A stretch of 64,000 nucleotides of DNA from Puteibacter caeruleilacunae (GTDB lineage: Bacteria > Bacteroidota > Bacteroidia > Bacteroidales > Prolixibacteraceae): contig SJCO01000017.1 in the NCBI GenBank assembly GCA_005217565.1, positions 62,001-126,000 of the forward strand, given 5' to 3'. A program made the position numbers and the translations under genes. A model generated the notes under the pieces. The model did no database searches, was not told the origin of the DNA, and saw nothing but the letters and a program-made list of their open reading frames with translations. Shown piece after piece: positions 27,110 through 36,656 of this stretch. The number at the start of each line of letters is the position of its first letter. Position 1 is the first letter of the stretch.

Positions 27110-28306
27110 CTATTGTTTCTTTTTAATCCAGGTTATCTGATGCCATACATATTCAAGTGGTCCTTGCTTGTAATGTTTGAGCCATATTTTGCAAAATTGT
27201 AATTGCAAAATGAAACAAACTATCCCAACCAAAACACTTTGCCCTACAGATAATACAGGAGCAAGATTCAGTCCTATTGGAAAATAGAGAATGAATCCGA
27301 TTATTGACTGCATAATATAATTGGTAAGACTCATTTTGCCATATGGAGCAAGTTTTAATAATAACTTTTGGAAAGATGTTTTATAATAGATAATGATGAA
27401 TGACGAAATCAAGACTCCTGTGAATGACAGGTTTCTCCACATCGTAATTGATGCTCCTAATGTTCTTTTCTCAATTCTGGTTAAGTCATTTAACTGATAT
27501 CTCACAATCAAATAAAGAGGAATAAAGGCAATGGTACAAATTAATAGAGTTTTCCACCAAAATTTGATATTGTTTGCTTTAAAAGAGAAATAATCACCTC
27601 GTCCAACTACCATACCCATTAAAAATATGCCTGCAGTTTGGATGTATCGTCCATTCTCAACTGCCCACATATAACTAAAGATTTGCCCATGGTAGAAGTT
27701 GGCTTTTAATGTTTCCCATAAAGAGCCATCAACAATTATTGTTTTTAAAGCACGGATATGTGGACCAACAAGTGATGCTGGAAGCGAATAGGTTGCATCA
27801 GCTTGAGCAATAAAATATCGGATTAATTCTACAGGTTGAAGAAGTAGAATCGTTGCCAAAATTACTACATATTTTGTTTTCCAGTGTCTTGTTATAAACA
27901 GGAAAGGGGCAACTGTGGCAAACAATAGTAAAACATCGCCAGGAAAGAATGTTGCATTGATAAAAGCAAATCCTACCAGCAGGAATATACGCCAAAGAAA
28001 TCTGTAGCCAAAATCGTGACCTTGAATGGCTCTACGATTAAATTGAATGAAGAAGGTGAAGCCAAATAGAAATGCAAAAATTGCATAAGCTTTACCTCCA
28101 AAGAGAAAGAATAGCGAATCCCATACTTGTGTGTCTAATTTCTGTAACCACGAGGGCAGTGTTGCTTTGTCAGGGAATGTATAAAGGTTAAAACGCTCAA
28201 TATTGTGTAAAAGCATAATTGCCATTACTGCCAGACCGCGAAGAGCATCTACTACTTCGATGCGCGGTTGTCGGGACATGCCAGTTGATTGATTTGAATT
28301 TGTCAT
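27110..28306 (-). CDS. DUF418 family integral membrane protein (YeiB-like)
   Basis: 398 aa with about ten membrane segments. The N-terminal 'RIEVVDALRGLAVMAIMLLHNIERFN' is the start shared by DUF418/acyltransferase-3-like membrane proteins, and the C terminus 'LKHYKQGPLEYVWHQITW' is the DUF418 signature. Function is unknown; related acyltransferase-3 folds modify surface glycans or lipids, so acyl transfer to an envelope glycan is possible but unproven. It has its own terminator and lies between a sulfatase and the SulP gene. Confidence 0.85.
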   Translation of the reverse strand: MTNSNQSTGMSRQPRIEVVDALRGLAVMAIMLLHNIERFNLYTFPDKATLPSWLQKLDTQVWDSLFFLFGGKAYAIFAFLFGFTFFIQFNRRAIQGHDFGYRFLWRIFLLVGFAFINATFFPGDVLLLFATVAPFLFITRHWKTKYVVILATILLLQPVELIRYFIAQADATYSLPASLVGPHIRALKTIIVDGSLWETLKANFYHGQIFSYMWAVENGRYIQTAGIFLMGMVVGRGDYFSFKANNIKFWWKTLLICTIAFIPLYLIVRYQLNDLTRIEKRTLGASITMWRNLSFTGVLISSFIIIYYKTSFQKLLLKLAPYGKMSLTNYIMQSIIGFILYFPIGLNLAPVLSVGQSVLVGIVCFILQLQFCKIWLKHYKQGPLEYVWHQITWIKKKQ

Positions 28307-28414
28307 TGTAAGATCTAGTTAATAATGCGGATGCAAAAATAGACAAATCAATCGAATTACAGACTTAAAAATGAGCTCTTTGGTAAATATTCCTTATTGG
28401 AATTTAGGATATAA

Positions 28415-28449
28415 AAAACGGGATGCAGATGAGGCTCTGATCCCGTGTT
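28415..28449 (-). terminator. Terminator of the SulP gene
   Basis: A stem CGGGAT-CAGA/TCTG-ATCCCG (28419-28445) with one bulged G is flanked by an A-run that reads as a T-run on the minus strand. It lies 29 bases beyond the SulP stop. Confidence 0.8.
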
Positions 28450-28478
28450 TTATATTGATATGAAGGTTTGATGTGATC

Positions 28479-30071
28479 TTATTTTGTTACAGGATTCATA
28501 TCCTGAAAGCCATCTACAGCAACTATATACTCTGGATCTTCCATAACATTTACATCTATAATGTCTTCTGCCTTCTGTATTAATCGTCTACAGTCAGCAC
28601 TAAGATGCTGTAAATGTAACTTCTTTCCTGCTGCGTTGTATTTTTCAGTGATTTTATTGATGGCATCAATCCCAGAATGATCCATCACTCTCGATTCAGA
28701 GAAATTGATGATAACCTCTTGAGGATCGTTTTGAACATCAAATTTTTGCATGAAAGTTTGTGTTGATCCAAAGAACAATGGCCCATAAATCTCGTAATGC
28801 TTAACACCATTTTCGTCAGTTCTTTTCCTTGCACGAATGCGAATTGCATTATCCCAGGCGAATACCAAGGCTGAGAAAATAACTCCTGCAATTACTGCTA
28901 CTGCTAAGTCGAAAGCTACAGTTAATCCTGTTACAAGAATAATTACGATAGCATCGGTAACAGGAATTTTATTGATTACTTTAAATGTACTCCAGGCAAA
29001 CGTTCCAATTACAACCATAAACATTACTCCAACAAGAGCTGCAATAGGTATCATTTCAATAATCCCAGAACCGAATAGGATGAAAGCTAGTAACGCCAAA
29101 GCAGCAGTAATACCTGAAAGTCTTCCTCTACCTCCTGATTTGATATTAATAATACTTTGACCGATCATTGCGCAACCACCCATTCCACCAAAGAATCCGT
29201 TGATGATGTTTGCACTTCCCTGGGCGATACATTCTCGGTTCCCATTTCCATGTGTTTCAGTCAATTCATCAATAAGGTTTAACGTCATTAATGATTCTAT
29301 CAGTCCAATTGCTGCCAAAATAAATGCGTATGGAAGCATAAATTTAATCGTCTCCCAGTTTATTGGGATAATAGGTACATTAAATGTAGGTAAACCTGCT
29401 TTAATACCTTCTCCTCCTCCTGAAATAACGAATGAGCGAACTGTCTCTGTCTCAATATTTCCAAAGATCACAATTAATGAAACAACAAGAATACCAGTTA
29501 ATGCAGCTGGAACTTTTGATGTTAATTTTGGAAGAATAACCATAATTGCCATGGTTAATCCAACTAGAGCAAGCATGGTGAATAAAGACACTCCAGTTAA
29601 CCATTCTCCTCCGGATTTAAACATTCCCAATTGAGATAGGAAGATTACTATAGCTAGTCCGTTAACAAATCCCATCATTACTGGATGTGGAATAAGTCTA
29701 ACGTATTTTCCTAATTTGAAAATACCAGCGAATATCTGAATCGCTCCTGCGAGTAACAATGTGGCGAATAAGAATTGTAGTCCTGCATTTGATCCAGCAG
29801 CTCCAAGGGCATTCCCCTCTTTGACTAATGATACCATAACAACTGCCATTGCTCCCGTTGCTCCAGATATCATTCCAGGGCGACCACCAAAAATGGAAGT
29901 TACGATACCCATCATGAATGCTCCATACAATCCAATAATAGGAGAAACTCCTGCGACAAAAGCAAAAGCTACAGCTTCAGGAACAAGAGCTAATGCTACA
30001 GTTAATCCTGATAGTATGTCATCTTTAAATGAAAAACTTCTTCTTTCTATGAACTCAAATTTTCCAGCCAT
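28479..30071 (-). CDS. SulP family anion transporter with STAS domain
   Basis: 530 aa. The first part has 10-14 membrane helices with the SulP start 'DILSGLTVALALVPEAVAFAFVAGVSPIIGLYGAFMMG' and 'GRPGMISGATGAMAVV'. 'GNGNRECIAQGSANIINGFFGGMGGCAMIGQSIIN' is the conserved mid-region. The C-terminal STAS domain (about 430-520) has 'VIINFSESRVMDHSGIDAINKI', the usual regulatory or oligomerisation module. SulP proteins transport sulfate, bicarbonate or other anions; the substrate is not decided by sequence. Placement between sulfatase genes fits movement of sulfate released from glycans, but it has its own terminator and could be unrelated. Confidence 0.92.
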   Translation of the reverse strand: MAGKFEFIERRSFSFKDDILSGLTVALALVPEAVAFAFVAGVSPIIGLYGAFMMGIVTSIFGGRPGMISGATGAMAVVMVSLVKEGNALGAAGSNAGLQFLFATLLLAGAIQIFAGIFKLGKYVRLIPHPVMMGFVNGLAIVIFLSQLGMFKSGGEWLTGVSLFTMLALVGLTMAIMVILPKLTSKVPAALTGILVVSLIVIFGNIETETVRSFVISGGGEGIKAGLPTFNVPIIPINWETIKFMLPYAFILAAIGLIESLMTLNLIDELTETHGNGNRECIAQGSANIINGFFGGMGGCAMIGQSIINIKSGGRGRLSGITAALALLAFILFGSGIIEMIPIAALVGVMFMVVIGTFAWSTFKVINKIPVTDAIVIILVTGLTVAFDLAVAVIAGVIFSALVFAWDNAIRIRARKRTDENGVKHYEIYGPLFFGSTQTFMQKFDVQNDPQEVIINFSESRVMDHSGIDAINKITEKYNAAGKKLHLQHLSADCRRLIQKAEDIIDVNVMEDPEYIVAVDGFQDMNPVTK

Positions 30072-30376
30072 CGAAATTCTGTTTTAACGTGAATGTAATT
30101 TGAAGCCGCGAAAATACTATATTTTGTTAGTGAGAAATGATGAATGTAGTTGGTTAATAATTTCTTAATGAAAATATTGGACGAGCAGGCGTTGTAATGT
30201 GTTGGTTATGAGATGTAAATGGTCTTGATTGCTTGTGGCGTTACTACAATAAATGTGTTTAAAGTAAAGGTAGCATAGAAAAATAGTGGGTTCTCATAAA
30301 GATTTGTATCTTAGAAGCCGAAATAATGAAGTAAAAAAAGAGGTCGCTTTTCTTGTTAGAAGCGACCTCTTTATTT
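30072..30376. other. Intergenic region between SulP and the sulfatase array
   Basis: 305 bases. It contains the terminator of the last sulfatase at 30337-30372 and presumably the leftward promoter of the SulP gene. No ORF, RNA gene or repeat was recognised in the rest. Confidence 0.6.
30337..30372 (-). terminator. Terminator of the eight-gene sulfatase array
   Basis: A 13-bp perfect stem AAAGAGGTCGCTT/AAGCGACCTCTTT with a 9-nt loop, followed on the minus strand by seven T residues. It lies five bases after the stop of the last array gene and is the strongest terminator of the region. Confidence 0.9.
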
Positions 30377-31807
30377 TTATTGTTTTTTGTATTCAGGATT
30401 GCGTTCGATCGGTACAGGAGCTTTTACCTGTTTCCTCCATTTACGCAAATCTTTCAGTAACTCTTTTGTTTTTTGAGGATTATCCTTTACAAGGTTTGTC
30501 GATTCAGAGAGATCATTCTTTAAGTCATACAACTTAAGTGTACCATCCTCGAAATCTTCTATTAGTTTCCAGTCTCCTTTTCTAATTGCTCCAGATGGAA
30601 CAGACCGGAAACCTTTTGTTAATTCTTCAGGATATTTATATCCTTTGTAATTCTGAAGATACGCAGGGAAATGCCAATAAATAGCATCTCGTTTAAGATC
30701 TCCTTCCTGGAAGAAAAGATTGGTCAAACTCTCACCGTCAAGCTTGTAATTTTTAGCTTTACCACCCGATAATTCTACGAATGTTGGATAAAAATCGATA
30801 CCAATAACCGGTTCATCACATGTAGTTCCTGCTTCGATTTTTCCTGGCCACCATGCAATCATAGGTTCTCTAAAGCCTCCTTCATACATGCAACCTTTTG
30901 ATCCCTTTAATGGTCTACACGATGTTGTTCCCCCATGTCCCCCATTGTCCGAAAAGAAAATAATTAATGTATTATCTTTCATATTCTTCTCTTCTAACTT
31001 TTCAATGATTCTTCCAAGACTTTCGTCCATACTCTGAATCATCGCTGCATAAGTAGGATTATCTTGCCCTCTGTCAGGTGATTTTGAGGCATAGTGTGGA
31101 ATGTATTCCTTTTTCCCCTGTATTGGTGTGTGTACCGCATAGTGAGCAAAATACATAAAGAAAGGATCATCATTTTGATCATCAATGAAGTTGATTGCTT
31201 CGGATGTTAATCGATCAGTTAGATATTCTCCTTTTGGCCCATCAGGTAGTTGAGGATTTTTGTAAGGACTAAAATAACCTCCAGCAGGAGATCCTGTGTG
31301 ATTCCCCGCGATGTTTACATCAAATCCTTGCCCTTTGGGTCCTGTTTCAGCTCCTTCTCCAAGATGCCATTTTCCAACATGACATGTTGCGTAACCCGAT
31401 TTCTTCAGCGCTTCGGCCATTGTAACAAACTTAGATTCAAGAGTCTCTTTGTTAGGTGTGGCTATTAGTTGACGTTTTGCTGAATTTCCTCGATTTGGAT
31501 TACCTACCGTATAGATGCCATGACGAGGAGTATATAAACCACTCATTAAACAGGCTCGTGTTGGAGCACAGTTTGGTGCATTTGCATAGGCACTGGTAAA
31601 TACCATTCCTTCTTTTGCCATTTTATCTACGTTGGGAGTTTCATAGTATTTACTTCCCATGAATCCAACATCTCTCCAACCAAGATCATCTACCAGGTAA
31701 AGAATAATATTTGGTTTAGTCTGCTTGGAAGGCACTGGCTCTTTCGCTGAAGCCTGCAGCGCAGATACAGCTGCAAGTCCAACTGTTAATATCAATTTTG
31801 ATTGCAT
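30377..31807 (-). CDS. Sulfatase (family S1), array gene 8, sulfatase 2
   Basis: 476 aa with a Sec signal peptide ending near ASAKE (22), so periplasmic or secreted and not lipid-anchored. Metal site 'NIILYLVDDLGWRD', formylglycine motif CAPTR with Cys80, 'GKWHLGEGA', 'AHYAVHTPIQ' and 'IFFSDNGG' are all present. A second Cys three residues after the motif Arg is unusual but outside the maturation consensus. It is the closest relative in the window of the sulfatase at 25513 ('GSPAGGYFSPYKNPQL'). It is the last gene of the eight-gene array, 13 bases after the preceding sulfatase. Confidence 0.93.
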   Translation of the reverse strand: MQSKLILTVGLAAVSALQASAKEPVPSKQTKPNIILYLVDDLGWRDVGFMGSKYYETPNVDKMAKEGMVFTSAYANAPNCAPTRACLMSGLYTPRHGIYTVGNPNRGNSAKRQLIATPNKETLESKFVTMAEALKKSGYATCHVGKWHLGEGAETGPKGQGFDVNIAGNHTGSPAGGYFSPYKNPQLPDGPKGEYLTDRLTSEAINFIDDQNDDPFFMYFAHYAVHTPIQGKKEYIPHYASKSPDRGQDNPTYAAMIQSMDESLGRIIEKLEEKNMKDNTLIIFFSDNGGHGGTTSCRPLKGSKGCMYEGGFREPMIAWWPGKIEAGTTCDEPVIGIDFYPTFVELSGGKAKNYKLDGESLTNLFFQEGDLKRDAIYWHFPAYLQNYKGYKYPEELTKGFRSVPSGAIRKGDWKLIEDFEDGTLKLYDLKNDLSESTNLVKDNPQKTKELLKDLRKWRKQVKAPVPIERNPEYKKQ

Positions 31808-31820
31808 TTTATTATAGCTT

Positions 31821-33278
31821 TTACATCGTTTTTTTAAGTTCGCCTTCCCACCATTTCAGGTAATTTTCATTGCTTACATTGGGAGCTAAACCTCTACGTT
31901 TTTTCCATTTAACATCCTGCTTATTCATAAACTGAGTCCAATGGTCAATCTCCTTTTGGTCTTCAGGATAGGTTCCTTTGTCATAATTTTGTACCCAGCG
32001 ATCCATCTTTTTGCTTAAAGACTCCTTAATTTTTTTATAATCAGGATTGTTAGCCAAATTATTTAATTCATGTGGATCTTTGCTAAGATCATATAACTCT
32101 TCTGCAGGTCTTCGTGATGCCATGAATTTAAGCTGATCGGCAGATAGTTTTCCTTGATTTTTCAATACTTCCATCAGTACGATTGTTGGGTACATATTTC
32201 GCTTGTATGCATTGTACTGAGTATATGCTTTTTCTGGGTAGTAGTTACGGATGTACTTGTACTGGTCTGTACGAACAGCTCGTATTCTGTCTACTGTTTC
32301 ATCACGTCGGTCCCTAACGGTATATACTTCAGTTCTTGATTTATGCTTACCTAGAAAATTCTGTCCTTGAATATGTCCTGGAGTTTTTATGCCTGCCAAT
32401 TTTAAAGATGTTGCCGATAAATCAATATTACTCACAAGCTCACTCCTTACTTCGCCAGCATGATTAAGGCTAGGATATCTTACAAGCAGAGGTGTGTGCG
32501 TGCCTCCATCATATAAAAACTGTTTGTGTCGTACCATAGGTCTTCCCTGATCTCCAACAAAGAATACATAGGTGTTTTTATCTAATCCATCTTTCTTAAG
32601 GCGTTCCATGATTTCTCCAACTTCGCGGTCTACTGTTTGGATTGTTTCCAGGTAGAGTGCCCAATCCTGTCTTGCTACCCAATGATTAGGTAAATACGGT
32701 GGCAGTTCAATCTTTGTTTGATCAATAGGGCGTTGTGGATCATGTTTAAACGCACGGTGCGGATAATGGAGCTGTATTTGACCAAAAAACGGCTGACCGT
32801 CTTTTCTTTGAGACCAATCTGTACCATCATAGATTTCGTAATCTGTTGTGAAATTATAATCACGTTTTCCTGGTTTCTCAGGATTAGGATGCTGACCATT
32901 AAAGGTGAAATATCCAGCCTCTTCAAAATACTCAGTAATAACCTTCACATTCTGAGGTAACGGTTTCTTCACTTCATTTCGGGTGCGATGTTGATGACAA
33001 TTGATAGATACTGGGTACATTCCGGTAACCAGTGAGGATCTACTAGGAGAACATACAGCAGTCACTGTGAAGCAGTTTTCAAATCTAATGCTCTGATCTG
33101 CAAGTTTATCAATGTTTGGTGTATGGATCAAAGGTGTACCGTAGCATCCCAAGTCGGGACCTAAATCGTCGGCTACAATCCATAAGATATTAGGTTGTTT
33201 TTTCTCTTCGCATTGAGCATACGATACCTGTCCTACTGCCAGGAAGGCAGTAAGAGAATATAAAATTGTATGTCGCAT
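31821..33278 (-). CDS. Sulfatase (family S1), array gene 7, sulfatase 3
   Basis: 485 aa with a Sec signal peptide (cleavage near SYAQ, 22). The metal site is 'NILWIVADDLGPDLGCYG'; the formylglycine motif is CSPSR with Cys76. After it comes 'VSINCHQHRTRNEVKKPLP', and in place of 'GKWHLG' it reads 'TFNGQHPNPEKPGKRDYNF', which sets it apart from the other array members. 'VFFVGDQGRPMVRHK' replaces the 'SDNG' segment. Such features occur in sulfamidase-like and related subfamilies (S1_8-type by memory), so an N- or O-sulfate on an amino sugar is possible. The gene is 60 bases after the preceding sulfatase gene. Confidence 0.9.
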   Translation of the reverse strand: MRHTILYSLTAFLAVGQVSYAQCEEKKQPNILWIVADDLGPDLGCYGTPLIHTPNIDKLADQSIRFENCFTVTAVCSPSRSSLVTGMYPVSINCHQHRTRNEVKKPLPQNVKVITEYFEEAGYFTFNGQHPNPEKPGKRDYNFTTDYEIYDGTDWSQRKDGQPFFGQIQLHYPHRAFKHDPQRPIDQTKIELPPYLPNHWVARQDWALYLETIQTVDREVGEIMERLKKDGLDKNTYVFFVGDQGRPMVRHKQFLYDGGTHTPLLVRYPSLNHAGEVRSELVSNIDLSATSLKLAGIKTPGHIQGQNFLGKHKSRTEVYTVRDRRDETVDRIRAVRTDQYKYIRNYYPEKAYTQYNAYKRNMYPTIVLMEVLKNQGKLSADQLKFMASRRPAEELYDLSKDPHELNNLANNPDYKKIKESLSKKMDRWVQNYDKGTYPEDQKEIDHWTQFMNKQDVKWKKRRGLAPNVSNENYLKWWEGELKKTM

Positions 33279-33338
33279 TTTTTTAGCTTTTAATGAATGA
33301 TTAACTAATCTTTGTTATTGTATCTGGTTTTTTTAGCG

Positions 33339-34769
33339 TTACTTATGTAGTGGATAATCCTCTGAGGGTTTTCGAGCCTCCGTCATAATCTGTTTGATTT
33401 TTTCAACCACATCAGGATAGCGATCTGCTACGTTCCACAATTCAGCAGGATCATTTTCAAGGTCAAATAGCATGATAGGACCATTATGGATTTTGTTTAC
33501 ATTCAAACGTACACCTTTCCATTTATCCAATCTAACAGCTTGTTTTCCTCCTTGTGCAGGAAATTCCCAATATAAATAATTGTGTTTGCGTTGCTTACGT
33601 CCCAGAAGAGCTGGAAGGTATGATATTCCATCAATACTATCGGGAACTTCAATCCCAGCTAAATCACACGCTGTAGGTAGGAAATCCCAAAATGCACTAG
33701 GATGGTTGTTTATGGTTCCTTCTGGAATTTGTCCTGGCCATGATGCAATGAATGGAACACGAATGCCTCCTTCGTAAAGATCTCTTTTATAACCAGTGAA
33801 CGCACCATTACTATTGAAATAATCAGGATCGGCACCTCCTTCAAGGTGTGGTCCATTGTCTGAAGTAAATATGATAATCGTATTATCTTCGATTCCCAAT
33901 TCTTTAACTTTTGCAACAATTTCTCCTACGTGATCGTCAAGTAAAGTAATCATTGCTGCAAATGCAGCGTGAGATTCTGGTTGACTTCCATAGCCTCCAC
34001 TTTTATAATAAGGTCCACTGTCAGTCCCTTTGTATGCTTTCTCTGGATTTAACTTTCCTCTAAAGCGAGCCAAATAATTCTCTGGTACCTTTAATTCTGC
34101 ATGGGGTATAATTGTAGGAACGTAGCAGAAAAAAGGTTGGTCTTTATATTTTTCTATAAAGTTTAATGTTTTAATGTGGATAAGGTTAGGAGCATAAGTC
34201 CCTTCTTCTTTCCCCATATTTTTATTCAATCTTAACTTACTAAGATTTGACCATAGATGATATGGGTAATAGTTATGTCCTAGTCTTTGGCAATTATAGC
34301 CAAAGAATTCATCAAATCCTTGTACGGTTGGATCACCTTCAGAGCCAGGATATCCTAGTCCCCATTTACCAAAAGCACCTGTTGCATATCCTTTGCTTTT
34401 TAGTAATTCAGCAACAGTTACTGCATCTCCAATCAATGGGAACTGACCTTCTGGATTCCATTCTCTATTTCCTCTAATAGGCGTATGTCCGGTATGCTGT
34501 CCAGTCATTAATGATGATCTGGATGGCGCACAAACTGTACTCCCTGAGTAGTGCTGTGTGAAAAGAACCCCCTTTTGGGCCAATTGGTCTATATTAGGAG
34601 TAGAGAAACGTTTCTGTCCATAGCAACTAAGGTCTCCATATCCTAAATCATCAGCAAGGATGTAAATAATATTTGGCGTTTTGGGCCTTTTAGCATTTAC
34701 TCCTCCAGCAAGGAGCAAACCAGCAAATAACGCTCCTGTATACTTTAATCCAGTTGTTAGCTTTGTCAT
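33339..34769 (-). CDS. Sulfatase (family S1), array gene 6, sulfatase 4
   Basis: 476 aa, Sec signal peptide ending near VNAKR (27). Metal site 'NIIYILADDLGYGDLSCYG', formylglycine motif CAPSR with Cys80, then 'GQHTGHTPIRGNREW'. It has 'GKWGLG' instead of 'GKWHLG', followed by 'GFDEFFGYNCQRLGHNYYPYHLW', and 'IFTSDNGPHLEGG'. The same features recur in the sulfatase at 36704, so these two form a paralogous pair. Relatives are usually annotated as arylsulfatase; the sugar position cut is not known. It lies 10 bases after the preceding array gene. Confidence 0.93.
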   Translation of the reverse strand: MTKLTTGLKYTGALFAGLLLAGGVNAKRPKTPNIIYILADDLGYGDLSCYGQKRFSTPNIDQLAQKGVLFTQHYSGSTVCAPSRSSLMTGQHTGHTPIRGNREWNPEGQFPLIGDAVTVAELLKSKGYATGAFGKWGLGYPGSEGDPTVQGFDEFFGYNCQRLGHNYYPYHLWSNLSKLRLNKNMGKEEGTYAPNLIHIKTLNFIEKYKDQPFFCYVPTIIPHAELKVPENYLARFRGKLNPEKAYKGTDSGPYYKSGGYGSQPESHAAFAAMITLLDDHVGEIVAKVKELGIEDNTIIIFTSDNGPHLEGGADPDYFNSNGAFTGYKRDLYEGGIRVPFIASWPGQIPEGTINNHPSAFWDFLPTACDLAGIEVPDSIDGISYLPALLGRKQRKHNYLYWEFPAQGGKQAVRLDKWKGVRLNVNKIHNGPIMLFDLENDPAELWNVADRYPDVVEKIKQIMTEARKPSEDYPLHK

Positions 34770-34779
34770 AATATATCGG

Positions 34780-36576
34780 TTAAAACAATTTCTTTTCTAA
34801 AACAATATAAAATGGGGTATAATGAGTTTTCCAATCGACCAAATACCATCCATCAATTGTAAAATCTCCTTCATTAAGGTAAATGTCATCAATAGTAATC
34901 TCTTTTATTCCTTTTGCTTTGTTAGGAATAGTAATGTTTTTATTACCTATTCGGAACAACATTGAACCTGTCTTATCAATGGGATTTCTAAAGTAACATT
35001 TTGCAGAATAATGGCCTTCTTTTGCAATGGTTACATCCCATGATACATGAATGTCGTCTTGATCCCATATCAATTGCATGCCCCTGGCATCATTTCGATT
35101 CAAAATTACTGGATTCTCATGAGGAGAACCAATAATTATCCTTTGAAGTTTGTTAATATTTGGACTATCCATAATGTCCTTATACCAACCTTCTAATTCT
35201 TTTTTTAGGATTGTTGCTGTTTTCTCCTCCTTATCAATGATGTTTGTAGTCTCGTAAGGATCAGATTTTAAGTTGTATAGTTCGAAATCTTCAATGTTAG
35301 CATTTGCACCACAGTTCCCAATTAATTTATAATCTCCTTTTCTTACAGCCATATTTCTGTAGAGCTCAGGATAACTGCGTTGCCATTCAAAAAATAGGGA
35401 TCTGTTAGTTGCTGTCTTTTTTTCTCCTTTTATTGAGGACGCAAAACTAATACCATCAAGTTTATGATTGGTATGATAATCGATGTTGCAAAGTTCTGCT
35501 AAAGTAGGAAGTATGTCAATGTGTGCAGCTGGTTCATTTATTTCTTTTACATTAGATAGAGATTTAGGAGTCTTTATATAAAATGGAACATGAATTCCTC
35601 CTTCACGAACAAGACTCTTTTTCCCTCTGAATCCGCCTGTATATCTATATTGCTGAGGTCCATTGTCGGTCATGAAAATGATGATTGTATTCTCATCGAG
35701 ACCTTCGGTTTTCAATGTTGTCATAAGTCTGCCAATATTGTCATCGATATTATTGACCATGGCATATACTTTTCTTGCAGCTTCTTTATCTCTCTCTGAC
35801 ATCTCAGCCACATATTCTCCACGATTTTTGAAATATTGTGGATCAATGTCTACATCCTTAAACTTGTTATAGTATTCCTCGGGAACCTGAAGAGGTATAT
35901 GAGGTGCATTATAAGATAGATATAAAAAGAAAGGTTGATCTTTCTGTTGTTTAATAAAGTCTATTGCTTCGTTGGTGAACACATCAGAGCAATACCCTTT
36001 GCTCTGAAACTGTTTCCCGTTTTTCCATAATATTGGATCAAAATATGACCGGTTTCCTTTGTCGTAGTTAAATACATCTCCAACCTGTCCGATTCCTCCA
36101 CTTAAGTGCCACACCGAAGTGGTAAATCCTTGATCTTGGGGTCTTGATGGATAGCTATCGCCTAAATGCCATTTGCCAAAAATTCCTGTTTGGTACCCTG
36201 CACTATTAAATACTTCAGCTAAGGTAGTTTCATTTGAAGCCATAATGGAACCACCAGAATAGGTATCATAAACGCCGGTCCTGATACTATAGCGACCTGT
36301 CATTAAGCTTGATCTTGTTGGTGCACACACGGGAGAAACATAAAAATTCGAAAACTTGATACTTTGGCTTGCCAGCTTATCAATAACAGGTGTTTTAACC
36401 TGTGGATTTTTGTGTATTCCCAAGTCTCCATAGCCCTGGTCATCTGTAATGATAAGGATTACGTTAGTTTTAGAATCGTCTACTTTTTTTGAAGCGAAGC
36501 TGCTTACGGAGAGTAAACTTAATCCTAAGATAGCAAGATTTTTACCTGTGTACATAGCTAGTTTTTTATAGGTCAA
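34780..36576 (-). CDS. Sulfatase (family S1) with C-terminal beta extension, array gene 5, sulfatase 5
   Basis: 598 aa, about 110 longer than its neighbours. Signal peptide near SSFASK (29). 'NVILIITDDQGYGDLG' is the metal site; the formylglycine motif is CAPTR with Cys84; 'GKWHLGDSYPSRPQDQGF', 'SYNAPHIPLQ' and 'IFMTDNGPQ' complete the active site. The extra C-terminal domain (about residues 475-598, 'HVSWDVTIAKEGHYSAKCYF', 'LNEGDFTIDGWYLV') looks like a beta-sandwich and might bind carbohydrate or shape the active-site rim. It begins downstream of the double stem-loop at 36621-36697, so it may be the first gene of a second transcript. Confidence 0.92.
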   Translation of the reverse strand: MTYKKLAMYTGKNLAILGLSLLSVSSFASKKVDDSKTNVILIITDDQGYGDLGIHKNPQVKTPVIDKLASQSIKFSNFYVSPVCAPTRSSLMTGRYSIRTGVYDTYSGGSIMASNETTLAEVFNSAGYQTGIFGKWHLGDSYPSRPQDQGFTTSVWHLSGGIGQVGDVFNYDKGNRSYFDPILWKNGKQFQSKGYCSDVFTNEAIDFIKQQKDQPFFLYLSYNAPHIPLQVPEEYYNKFKDVDIDPQYFKNRGEYVAEMSERDKEAARKVYAMVNNIDDNIGRLMTTLKTEGLDENTIIIFMTDNGPQQYRYTGGFRGKKSLVREGGIHVPFYIKTPKSLSNVKEINEPAAHIDILPTLAELCNIDYHTNHKLDGISFASSIKGEKKTATNRSLFFEWQRSYPELYRNMAVRKGDYKLIGNCGANANIEDFELYNLKSDPYETTNIIDKEEKTATILKKELEGWYKDIMDSPNINKLQRIIIGSPHENPVILNRNDARGMQLIWDQDDIHVSWDVTIAKEGHYSAKCYFRNPIDKTGSMLFRIGNKNITIPNKAKGIKEITIDDIYLNEGDFTIDGWYLVDWKTHYTPFYIVLEKKLF

Positions 36577-36620
36577 CTAATTTAATAGACTTTCGAGAGA
36601 TGTCCAATTTCAATAGGTTT

Positions 36621-36656
36621 AATTTTACCAGTTTTTCATGAAAAACTGGTAAAATT
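36621..36656. repeat. 36-nt perfect palindrome between two sulfatase genes
   Basis: Every base from 36621 to 36656 is symmetric about the central CATG, giving an 18-bp inverted repeat (half-site AATTTTACCAGTTTTTCA). It could be a dimeric regulator's operator, or in RNA a very stable hairpin. It shares its last four bases with the neighbouring 12-bp stem-loop. Confidence 0.7.

Noticed and set aside
28837-30087. Three long plus-strand frames (107, 144 and 108 codons) opposite the SulP gene
   Set aside because: Mirror images of the hydrophobic codons of SulP; no start signals and Thr/Pro/Ile-biased translations.
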